Source of the DNA: Blautia sp.
GTDB lineage: Bacteria; Bacillota; Clostridia; Lachnospirales; Lachnospiraceae
DNA length: 63,401 bases
Direction of reading: 5' to 3'
NCBI GenBank assembly: GCA_017475035.1
Contig: JAFVGK010000064.1
Coordinates: forward strand, 1 to 63,401
Under the pieces are notes generated by a model, which worked only from the letters and a program-made list of their open reading frames with translations, made no database searches and was not told the origin of the DNA. Positions 33,910 to 43,700 of the stretch are shown here, one piece after another; within the stretch, counting starts at the first letter, position 1; every line of letters starts with the position of its first letter. The position numbers were made by a program, and so were the translations under genes.

Positions 33910-35421
33910 ATGGAAAAAAGAAGACAGAGCGGCGTGCTTCTGGCTGTCAGCAGTCTGCCGTCAAAATACGGCATCGGCTGTTTTTCTGAAGAAGCCTATG
34001 ATTTCGTCGATATGCTCAAAGAAGCCGGTCAGGCATTCTGGCAGATTCTGCCGTTAGGACCGACGAGCTACGGCGACTCCCCGTACCAGTCCTTCTCGAC
34101 GTTTGCGGGAAATCCCTATTACATCAGCCTGGACGACCTGATCGAAGAAGGCGTACTCACAAAAGAAGCCTGCGAGAAGGTAAACTTTGGCACGAATCCA
34201 TCCTATGTGGATTACGGAAAGATGTTTGACGGACGCTATGAATTACTGCAGACGGCTTTTGAAAATACGGATCTGACCAAGGACGAGGATTACGCGGCAT
34301 TCTGCAAAAAAGAGGCGTTTTGGCTGGAAGACTATGCTCTCTATATGGCAATCAAGACTGAGCGCTTTGAGAATAAGGCCTGGACAGAGTGGGCAGAGGA
34401 TATCCGCCGCCGTTGGGATTATTCTATGGACTATTACCGTAAGGAGCTTGCCAAAGAGATCGAGTTCTGGAAATATCTGCAGTATAAGTTTTATACCCAA
34501 TGGATGATGCTCAAGCAGTACGCCAACAATCAGGGCATCAAGATTATCGGGGATATCCCGATTTATGTCGCCATGGACAGCGCAGATACCTGGGCGAGTC
34601 CCTGGCTGTTTAAGCTGGATGACGTGACTGGCGAACCGAAACTGGTCGCCGGATGTCCGCCGGATGGGTTCTCTGAGACGGGACAGCTCTGGGGTAATCC
34701 GATCTATAACTGGGATGCTCATCGCAACACGGGCTATGACTGGTGGGTGAAGCGTGTCGCCCACTGCTTTGAGCTGTATGATGTGCTTCGTATCGACCAT
34801 TTCCGCGGCTTTGACGAATACTATGCGATTCCCTTCGGCGAGGAAAACGCAGTGAACGGCTGGTGGGAAAAAGGACCGGGCATGGATCTGTTCCGCACAT
34901 TAAATCATCGCCTGGGCGAGAGACCGATCATAGCGGAGGATCTGGGCTATATGACCCCATCCGTCAAGCAGCTTGTAGCGGACAGCGGCTACCCGAATAT
35001 GCGCGTGCTGGAATTCGCCTTTGACGCCCGTGATACAGGCAATGCGAATGACTATCTGCCGCACAATTATGAGAGAAACTGTGTCGTCTACACCGGCACC
35101 CATGACAATGAGACTCTGATGGGATGGCTTAAGAGCATCACACAGGAGGAGCGTGACAAAATCTGCGATTATTTCTGTCTTCCACGGACCACAGAAGACG
35201 ACAGGATCCGCAGGGAGCTGATCCGCGCGGCGATCAGCAGTGTTGCATGGCTTGCCATTATTCCGATGCAGGATTATCTGGGACTTGACAATTATTGCCG
35301 TATGAACAAGCCTTCTACATTAGGCGGAAACTGGGAGTGGCGTCTGACCTCGGATCAGTTTACAAAGAAGCTTGCCAAAGAGATGATCGATCTTTCCCAT
35401 CTGTATGGAAGATGGATCTGA
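33910..35421 (+). CDS. malQ: 4-alpha-glucanotransferase (amylomaltase)
   Basis: 503 residues from the ATG at 33910 (GGAGG at 33894-33898). The frame is open further upstream only through the palindromic element. MalQ disproportionates maltodextrins in the cytoplasm for glycogen or maltose use. Family motifs: FWQILPLGPTSYGDSPYQSF, GDIPIYVAMDSADTW, LRIDHFRGF with the nucleophile Asp, IIAEDLG with the acid/base Glu, and YTGTHDNETLMGW with the third carboxylate. It is a single gene with its own promoter and no adjacent glycogen or maltose genes. Confidence 0.97.
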   Translation: MEKRRQSGVLLAVSSLPSKYGIGCFSEEAYDFVDMLKEAGQAFWQILPLGPTSYGDSPYQSFSTFAGNPYYISLDDLIEEGVLTKEACEKVNFGTNPSYVDYGKMFDGRYELLQTAFENTDLTKDEDYAAFCKKEAFWLEDYALYMAIKTERFENKAWTEWAEDIRRRWDYSMDYYRKELAKEIEFWKYLQYKFYTQWMMLKQYANNQGIKIIGDIPIYVAMDSADTWASPWLFKLDDVTGEPKLVAGCPPDGFSETGQLWGNPIYNWDAHRNTGYDWWVKRVAHCFELYDVLRIDHFRGFDEYYAIPFGEENAVNGWWEKGPGMDLFRTLNHRLGERPIIAEDLGYMTPSVKQLVADSGYPNMRVLEFAFDARDTGNANDYLPHNYERNCVVYTGTHDNETLMGWLKSITQEERDKICDYFCLPRTTEDDRIRRELIRAAISSVAWLAIIPMQDYLGLDNYCRMNKPSTLGGNWEWRLTSDQFTKKLAKEMIDLSHLYGRWI

Positions 35422-35499
35422 TGTCTGATCTGTTGTGAATTCTTCGGCGGCAGATCGGGCTCCCGGTTTCTTACAGCCGCCAAAGATGTATTCGGCGGC

Positions 35500-35786
35500 G
35501 ACTGATTTTGGCTTCGGCAGCCCGACTGCCGAAGCCAAAATTGTTATTCGAAACCATCGGGTAAATTTTTAAAATTCCGTTATGGAAGGAGACATATTTT
35601 GCTCGCGGCTGCTTTTTTGCAGGCATGGCCGCAAAATAGTCATCTGTGATCATTGAGTCAACCTACAAAACTTCGTTTAGGGAGGAGACATATTTTGCCC
35701 ACGGCTGCGCTTTTTGCAGGCGCGGCTGCAAAATAGTTATCCGTGTTCATTGAGTCAACGTACAAAAACTTTGTTTTGGAAGGAGG
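35500..35786 (+). repeat. Three tandem hairpin-plus-tail intergenic repeats upstream of proC
   Basis: The units are at about 35500-35591, 35592-35687 and 35688-35786. The first has a perfect 11-base-pair hairpin (GGCTTCGGCAG-CCCGA-CTGCCGAAGCC). The second and third start ACATATTTTGC and have a looser CGGCTGC hairpin. Each then has GCAAAATAGTCATCTG-like sequence, CATTGAGTCAAC, TACAAAA, GTTT and a GGAGG-like end. The last GGAGG is the ribosome site of proC. Confidence 0.82.
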
Positions 35787-35793
35787 TGTTAGG

Positions 35794-36591
35794 ATGAAAA
35801 AAATCGGTTTCTGCGGCTGCGGGAATATGGGGTCCGCAATGGTGAAAGGAATTCTGGATCAGGGAATCTGCGGGAAAGAGGATTTGATCGTTTCGCATCT
35901 GACAGAGTCAGGATGCAAAAGAAGCCGGAGGGAATTTGGCGTTGAAGCGACGACAAATGTGGCTGATGTCGTGAAATACAGTCCGCTGGTCTTTCTGGCT
36001 GTGAAACCTCAGTTTTATGAGGAGGTACTGACAGAGATACGTCCTTATCTGACCACGGAGCATGTGCTGGTGGGAATTGCCCCGGGGAAAACCCTGGACT
36101 GGATCCGCAAACGTGCTGTTACGGGCCTGAAGGCTGCGAGATTTATGCCGAATACGCCTGCCATGGTGGGAGAAGGCATGACCGCCGTCTGCATGGATGA
36201 AGGAATGCCTGAGGATAAAAAAGAGATTCTGCTGAAGATTGCCGGCAGCTTCGGGAAAACCCAGGTTGTGCCGGAGCGGCTGATGGATGCCGCCGGAGCT
36301 GTCAGCGGCTGCTCGCCGGCTTTTGTCTACCAGTTTATCGAATCGATGGCAGACGCCGGCGTACTGATGGGGATGCCGCGCGCCATGGCTTACGAATTTG
36401 CTTCCCAGACCGTTTTAGGGAGCGCAAAGATGGTGCTGGAATCCGGTCTGCACCCCGGAGAACTCAAGGATATGGTAACGTCTCCCGGCGGAACCACCAT
36501 CGAAGGCATCCGCACCCTGGAACGGGAGGGGATGCGCGGCGCTGTGATGGAAGCCCTGATCTCCTGCTGGGAGAAGGGGAAGAAAATGTAA
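35794..36591 (+). CDS. proC: Pyrroline-5-carboxylate reductase
   Basis: 265 residues from the ATG at 35794, eight bases after AGGAGG; in-frame upstream codons fall in the repeat region. ProC reduces pyrroline-5-carboxylate to proline with NADPH. IGFCGCGNMGSAMVKGIL is the dinucleotide motif, VFLAVKPQFYEEV and RFMPNTPAMVGEGMTA are the central family blocks, and the C-terminal LKDMVTSPGGTTIEGIRTLE is the ProC signature. No proA or proB is adjacent. Confidence 0.96.
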   Translation: MKKIGFCGCGNMGSAMVKGILDQGICGKEDLIVSHLTESGCKRSRREFGVEATTNVADVVKYSPLVFLAVKPQFYEEVLTEIRPYLTTEHVLVGIAPGKTLDWIRKRAVTGLKAARFMPNTPAMVGEGMTAVCMDEGMPEDKKEILLKIAGSFGKTQVVPERLMDAAGAVSGCSPAFVYQFIESMADAGVLMGMPRAMAYEFASQTVLGSAKMVLESGLHPGELKDMVTSPGGTTIEGIRTLEREGMRGAVMEALISCWEKGKKM

Positions 36592-36662
36592 GGCAGGAAA
36601 AAAATCTATCATCATAATGGATCAAAGTAAGAACTTCAATGTAGTTCACTATAGCATGAAAT

Positions 36663-36698
36663 AAAAAACACTCTTCTGGAAACAGAAGAGTGTTTTTT
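36663..36698. terminator. Bidirectional terminator between proC and the CYTH gene
   Basis: A perfect 16-base-pair stem (AAAAAACACTCTTCTG) with a GAAA loop, A-rich on the left arm and T-rich on the right. Confidence 0.95.
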
Positions 36699-36712
36699 AT
36701 TTCATGGGAATA

Positions 36713-37180
36713 CTATTCTTCAGGCAGCTTCACACCCTTGCTTAACCGGCTGTTCTGATAAGCGGCTGTGTAGGTGACTTCCTCGCCGAACCATTCCGGC
36801 GGCTGATAGGCCAGGGCGGCCTCTTTGGAAGGAAATTCGACCTCGGCGAGGTACAATCCTTCATAAGGGGATTCAAATACATCCAGCTCGATGGAAAGCC
36901 CGTCTTTTTCGGGAATGACATATCTGCGTTTGGCGATAATCAGGCCGTCAACCTTGGCGCGAAGATGCGCATAGGACTCGGCCGTCAGAGGAAGATTCTC
37001 CTCCTCCCGGGCAAGAAGGCCGCCGGATTTGTAGGTGAGATAATAGGTATCATTTGACCGGCGGATACGGACCACCGGGTTCGTGCACAGGTATCCTTGC
37101 TCAATAACCTGGCAGGGATACGAATCATAGCCATCAGGCAGGTGATCTTTCGGGATCAGGAATTTGCGTTCAATTTCCAT
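36713..37180 (-). CDS. CYTH-domain protein (triphosphate tunnel metalloenzyme)
   Basis: 155 residues from the ATG at 37180 on the minus strand, with AGAGGAAG upstream; the open frame continues further but without conservation. The N-terminus MEIERKFLI has the ExExK motif that defines CYTH proteins. Later VVRIRRSNDTYYLTYKSGG, AKRRYVIP, SIELDVFE and LAEVEFPSKEAA supply the other charged residues lining the tunnel. Bacterial stand-alone members are often inorganic triphosphatases or unassigned, so adenylate cyclase activity should not be assumed. It is monocistronic. Confidence 0.9.
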   Translation of the reverse strand: MEIERKFLIPKDHLPDGYDSYPCQVIEQGYLCTNPVVRIRRSNDTYYLTYKSGGLLAREEENLPLTAESYAHLRAKVDGLIIAKRRYVIPEKDGLSIELDVFESPYEGLYLAEVEFPSKEAALAYQPPEWFGEEVTYTAAYQNSRLSKGVKLPEE

Positions 37181-37729
37181 GTGGTCACTTCCTCTCTTGT
37201 CAATGATGGGTGCAGTGGGAATTGCGCTGTCCTCGGGAGCAGGGCAAAAAGACTGGCACACATTCTTGGCTGTTGTTCGGCATACCGGATACCCAGGTAT
37301 GATCAAAATCAGTATACCATAATATGTAATAATTTAACATAGTATACCATAAGTTCCATTATCTGTCGTAAACTGAATTGCAACAATTGCGCGAACAATT
37401 CTCGGCTGGTTTCCGAATTTTCATGAAGCCACAGGGGCAGAAACTCCCATATACCAAAATTGCCTGATTTAGACATGCAAAAAGAACAGCTCACCTTTCG
37501 TTTCTTCAGAAACCGTGTTTTTTTGCGGAAACAGTACTTTATTTTTGTGTAAAAATGAATTATAATAGAAAGGGCTCGATTTAGGTAAAAACGCGGATAA
37601 TGTTTTTACTGTGCATACAAAAGAAACATATTAGAATTCAGACCATTTAAAAAAATATTAATCAAATGTGAAGATAATAATGTAAAATAATAAAAGACTG
37701 ATAAATCAGTGCTTTAGGGAGGCGCAATC
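37181..37729. other. Divergent intergenic region between the CYTH and giant surface-protein genes
   Basis: No gene is seen in 549 bases. AGTATACCATAA occurs twice (about 37311 and 37340). On the minus strand the first copy gives a TATACT -10 for the CYTH gene. The right half is AT-rich and holds the promoter of the giant gene. GGGAGGCG is its ribosome site. Confidence 0.5.
37538..37566 (+). promoter_or_regulatory. Candidate promoter of the 4611-residue surface protein
   Basis: Consensus TATAAT (37561-37566) with a weak TTTATT (37538-37543) 17 bases upstream. It overlaps the 11-mer ATTTTTGTGTA shared with the promoter region at 19592. The implied leader is about 155 bases. Confidence 0.55.
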
Positions 37730-40700
37730 ATGACAGGGAAGAGGAAACAAGGTGTGACGTATGAGATTATGGCTAAAATATATCATAAAAAGCCATGGAA
37801 TCGAGGAGTGACGGCAATTGCGGCGGTAATTGTCTTTATCACGACATATCTTCTGATCCTCCCCGCCATTACTATGACGATAGACCCGGTATGCGGAAAA
37901 GAGGAACATACGCATACCGACAGCTGCTATCAGATTTCGTATCAGCGTATTCCGGATTGCCCTTATGCGGAACAGCATGAAGGTGTGCTGGTCCTGCATA
38001 AGCATGACGAAAACTGCTATGATACAGATGGCCAGTTGATCTGTCCGCTGCCGGAAATCGAAGGACATGTGCATACCGCGGAATGCTATGACGGGTCGGA
38101 AGCCGACTTTTTCAGCGCTTCGCCGGAGGGCGGCTTTGGGGCTGATCTGTCCTTCGAGGCAGCAGACGCTTTTACTTCAGAGACAGACGATGAGTTTTCC
38201 CCTGCGTCCGCTCCTTATGTGAGCTGCGGAAAAGCAGAGCTTATTGAGCATGCCCATACGCCGGAATGCTTTGACGATTTTGGAAACCTGATCTGCGGGA
38301 AGCCGATGGCAATTGCGCATCAGCATACAGACGAGTGCTTCCGATACGAAGAAGGACCTAAGGTTCTGGCCTGCGGCAAGGAAGAGCATATCCATGATGA
38401 CTCCTGCTATACGAAGTCTGAGGAGGTTCCGGAGGCAGTGGGATCCGATGAGGATCTCTTTACGGCGGGACCGGCTGACGGGGATGCGGCTGTACCGGCA
38501 CTGCAGATGGAGGAAGCTGCGCCGGAATCCGACATGATGGAGGAAGCAGTCCCCGAAGCAGGACAGGTCGTTTCCGACCCTGCCGGAACGCAGCAGGATG
38601 AACTTACGGACGTGGAAGCATTGTTCAGCTCGGAAGCAGGGGAGCCGTCTGCGGAAATCGTATCTTCTGCTGAGGAGCAGACAGCCGTTGAAGATCTTTT
38701 CGGCTCCGAAGCCGCAAATGAGGAAAACGGACAGGCTGATTCCGGACGGAACTCTGCCGTTGGCGCATCGGATGACGCGGACGTGCAGGAGCTTTCCGGT
38801 GAGGATCTTTTCTCCTCCGAGACAGAGGACATGGATGTACCGGATTTTGAAGAGGTCGGAGAAACTGACCCGCTGGATTCCTTCAGCGACGGAGAGGAAG
38901 AGATAACGGTACAACTGGATCCGGAGATCGGGGCGGGAGAGACCACGGAAGCAGAAAATACTGCGACCGCCGTTCTGGATTATCAGGGTCCGGATTATAA
39001 AGTACACCTTACATACCTTGCGTCTGCCGGCCTCCCCGATGGCGCAAAGCTGGAAGCGGAAGAAATCGATCATGATTCGAAAGAGTATGCACAGTACCTT
39101 TCCCAGGCAAAAGACGCCCTTGGCATCGGCGAAGATCAGGAACTTCCGAAGGAATTTGCCAGATTCTTTGACATTAAAATCCTCACAAAGGACGAGAACG
39201 GAAACCGACAGGAATTTGAGCCGGCAGGAACGGTACGCGTAGAGATCATTTATGACGAGCCGGTCAATGTGGCAGGCGTCGAGATGGCCTCCCCCAGCGT
39301 CGTTCACTTTGATGAACAGGATGATGAGGTTAAGGTAGAAGTACTCGCAACGATTGATCCCGCCACAAAAGAAGACGAAGAGTTTGAGGAAGCGGACAGT
39401 GAAGACGTAATGGACGCTGTGGGTGCTTTCGGGGGAGAGACAGAGGAAAACATCATTCCGGAGATGCCTGTACAGGCGCAGGGCGAAACGAAAGTCATTT
39501 TTGAAACGGACAGCTTCTCTGTATACGGTATTATCTACACCTTTGATTTCGTGACTGAGGATGGCGGCAGATATGATGTGCTTGGAGGTAAAGATGTATA
39601 TCTTTCAACGATTCTGAACACAATGTTCTCAGATAATAGTGAGAGACAGATTGCTAATGTACAGAATGTTCGGACGGAAGTAGCGGACACCATCAATGGT
39701 ATCGGAATCCTTGGTGTACAGGATACCGTAGATGGGAATGGAAACAGAGATTGGGTTTTTAGTACTAATGTTGCAGGACTGGATGCAGGGGTGGATCTCG
39801 CCAGCCTGGGACTGAAGATTGTTGTTACGTATAAAGACGGGACGAGTGTGTCCTTTGATGTGGTGGTGACCGGAGTAGAAGAGGCTGCGACTGTCGCTGA
39901 GGACGGAACGAGTGTGGCGATTTCTGCGGCGGATGGGTCTTATCTGCCGGAAGAGGTGGAAGCAAAGGCTGAGGTAGTTTCTGATGAAGGGGCGGAGTCT
40001 GCCCTGGAGGAGATTGCCGATCCAAGTGAAGAAGAAAAGGGATATAAGGTTTTTGATATCAGTCTGGATGGTGTTGCTGCCGAAGACTACGCAGATGGCT
40101 TCAACGTGCAGTTGACCCTGCCTGAAAATCTGATTGGTAAGGATTTTGAACTCTACCATGTTCATACGGATGTGTATGGCGTGGAAACAACCGAGAAGAT
40201 TGAAAATGTAACCTTCACCAGCAGAGAAGTAAACTCTGAGGCTGGTTTAGTTGCTGTGTCAGAAGCACAGTTCACAACAAGTGGATTTTCAAAGTTCATT
40301 GTGAAGTACACCGTGGATTTCGAGTACGTTGATCCTGAGACAGGAGAGATTTTCGCCTGGTCCTGGCCCGGCGAAGGTTCCTACAGCATCGAAGATATTC
40401 TGTGGATGTCCGGAGTGACCGACGCTGACATCAGCAGCGTCAGCCTCACCCGCGTTCTGGACATGGGTGCCGCTGACAACGCCCTGTATCTGGAACAGAA
40501 GGACGGCAGCTGGTATCTGACCAGTGATGTGTCGTTCTTCGATGTCTACGAGCTGACTGTGATGGCCGGCGGCGTGAAGTATACGATCCTCGTGGCCGAC
40601 GCTGCGGAGGTCAACCTCACAACGCTTACCAATTCGACAAGCAACATTACGATTTCTGAGGCCAGCACGCCAACCGCGGATGGATACTCCCGCACGGGAA

Positions 40701-43700
40701 CCTATTCCATCCACATGACATATGTCATCGATAATAACCAGCTGCCCCTAGCCCGCGCAAACAACACGTGGGTGTATGACCTGAGCAGCTTCTTCAGTAC
40801 CCCTGATGTTCCCTTCAGCAGCTTCCCTGAGGGTGTGTCCCAGAGCGGTCTGATCATGGAAAACAACAGGACGAGAGGCCGTTACTATATCTCTGGCGAC
40901 AAGGTCTATCTTGAAATGGACCAGAAGTATATCGATAACAGCACTGACATCACCGGTACGCTTGATATTACGCTTCAGATCGACGAGACGAAAGTCGGTA
41001 CCAAGGACTCCAGCACCTTTACATTCCCCGGCTCCAGTAATGAGCTGACCATCCCCTACAAAGTTGTCGATGTCAGCGACAGCTGGAAGGGTGTCAGTAA
41101 TTCCGAAACCGGCAGGAAAGAAAACATCCCGATCGTTGCGGTCCAGCAGGAGAACGGCAGTTACAAGCTGAACTATACTGCGTCGGTGCGTCCCAATGCA
41201 TCTCTTGACACGCTGAAACTCGATGACACCCTTGGCATTGGTCAGACTGTGGACAAGTCCAGCTTCGTGATCACCACGGAGAGTGGTAAGACCTACACTG
41301 TTCCCGCAAGCAGCATAACTGACACTGTGGGCGGTTTTACATTGGACATCGCTTCCGTGGTCAAGGCTGCGGGTGATACCATCAAATCCGGTACGAAGTA
41401 CGAGGTGAAGTATTCTACAATCGTCGATTCCGATAAGGTGTCGGGCGATACTCAAATCACCAACAGCATTAATTGGAAATGGACCGGCGGTGAAAAGCCG
41501 ACCAATGAAACCACGGTCATCCCCCACCGTGCCACAAGCGTGAAAAAGCTTGTCAGCTTCGCGGAAGATGCCAACGAGGATTACCTGTATACCTTCAATT
41601 ATACCATCACCGTGGGCGACACTACCAATAGTGACGTGTCTGGCGTAACGGTGACGGACTCCATGATGGATTATCAGGAGCTCTATGGCGATATCGTCGT
41701 CAAAAACAGCAGTGGTCAGACCGTTGCGACCATGAGCGGCAGCCAAGTCAAATGGGTGAACGACACCACCTATGGCGAAAACCAGAAGCCCGTGTTTGAG
41801 TACACGTTCCCGAATAACTCCGCTGATGGCCCCTATACCATCACCTACACCACCCGCGTGCCCAAGAATGTCGGCCGCGGCGGTTCAGTGAATGTTACCA
41901 ATAACGTTAATACGAATGATGGTGGTTCCGACGGTACCGGTGTGCCCGTTGACTTCCCGAATCCGCCTTCGCCCGGTGCGAAGATAGATAAGGCCTTCGT
42001 GGGATGGGATTCCGTAGACAATGAAGGCAAGGTGACCTCCAAGTGGAGCATCGATGTGAATGTCGACGCGAAGGAAGAGGATCTGCCGCTTGAAAATGTC
42101 GTGGTCACGGAAAGTGACTGCTACACTGCAACTGCCGGCTGGTATCCCAAGGTCCCAGCGACCATCAATTACAACAGCATCGTGGTCAGGAGCAAGGAGA
42201 CCGGCGCAGAGCTTAACAAGGGCAGCGATTATACTGTAAACGAATCCACCGGCTCCATCAGCTTTAACACGCTGAGCAACAGCGTGACCATCGAGCTGAC
42301 GGCCACCGGCACTGAAGCTATGCCCGAAAACGGCTGGTTTGAGAACAGCGCAAGCTTGACCGTTAATGGCAAGCCTGCAGGCAGTGATAAGGACAACCGC
42401 CAGTACGGCACCATGACATTCAACAAAAGCGTGTCCTACTCCGAGGAGGAGGACGTGTTCACCTGGACCGTCAAGCTTAACGAGTTGGCGAATGAAGTTT
42501 CCCCTGATACGCCTGTGTACTTCTCTGACCTGCTGCCTGAAGGCATGCAGCTGCTGAACTGGTCCACCGGCATGCCGGACAATCCGTCCATCAACGTCAA
42601 TGTGAGTGGTCAAGTGTATGACAACTGGAACCAGAGCGTCATCGTGCAGGGCCGGGAGGTCCAGCGCGTGAATATCACTCCTTGGACGGATTACACCAAG
42701 ACCGTGCACATGGAAAAGGGTTTCAGCGAGAACACTTATACGATCACATACAAGACCAGGCTGACCGATGCAGAGCTGGCCTCTTTTGCCAACGACGAAG
42801 ACGGGGTCAAGAACTATATTAACACAGCCTACTATTATAAGACTGAGGATGATCCGTTTGACGGTCAGGCGACCCGTGACGTCACATACGAATACAAGAC
42901 AGTCGATAAGACCCTTGTGAGCGTTAATGACGACAATATCTACTATCGCATTGAAGTCAACCCCAAGGGTGTCAGGCTGAATGACGGCCAGGAAATGACT
43001 CTGGTGGATACCCTCATCAGCACCAACGTCGACCTGCGGCTGGATTCCGTGCTTATCAAGGATGAAAAGGGAAAGGGTGTCGCCGGTGCTGCCGCGGTTT
43101 ACAACGACGATAATCGCACGCTCACGATCACCGTTCCGGACGAAACGCGCGTGTTCGTGGAATATGCTGTCGTAGCGCAGAACATCGGAGATCTGACGCT
43201 GAAGAACAAGGCTGAACTGAAGGGCAACAAGACTTGGATCAAGGAGGATACCTCTACCCGCACAGTGGCCAAACATGGCGGCACTATTTCGAGCAGCACG
43301 AATATCACGCTTTCTAAGATCGACGAGAACTACGAAGTCAATCCCGAGGATGGCTCTACTTCGCCCAAGGAGCTTTCTGGTGCGGAATTCGCGGTTTATG
43401 AGCAGCCGATCAACTTCACCATGACAGTTAATCGGCAGGAAGTTGGCGAGGACAATGACAAGCACTGGGAAGTTGTTCTTGACGGAGATCCAACGGGTGA
43501 TGGTACGTTCCGAGGCGATCCAGTTCGTATCAATCGTGTTAATGAGACCGAGTCTGTCTATACTTCGAATAATAACGGTATTGTCGATCTCAATGAGCTG
43601 ATCCTCGACAAATACAACAAACTGTACTACTGGGTGGAGACGAAGGCCCCTGATGGCTATGAACTCGACACCACCAAGCACTACTTCGTGCTGTATGACT

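Noticed and set aside
35500-35786. Three tandem repeats before proC as a CRISPR array
   Set aside because: The units are degenerate and directly abutting, with no variable spacers, and related single units lie elsewhere in the window.
41885-43681. 598-codon minus-strand frame inside the giant adhesin gene, and a similar one at 47792-49582
   Set aside because: These arise from the high-GC third positions of the plus-strand gene. The products are featureless Val/Ile/Arg/His-rich sequence with no start context.
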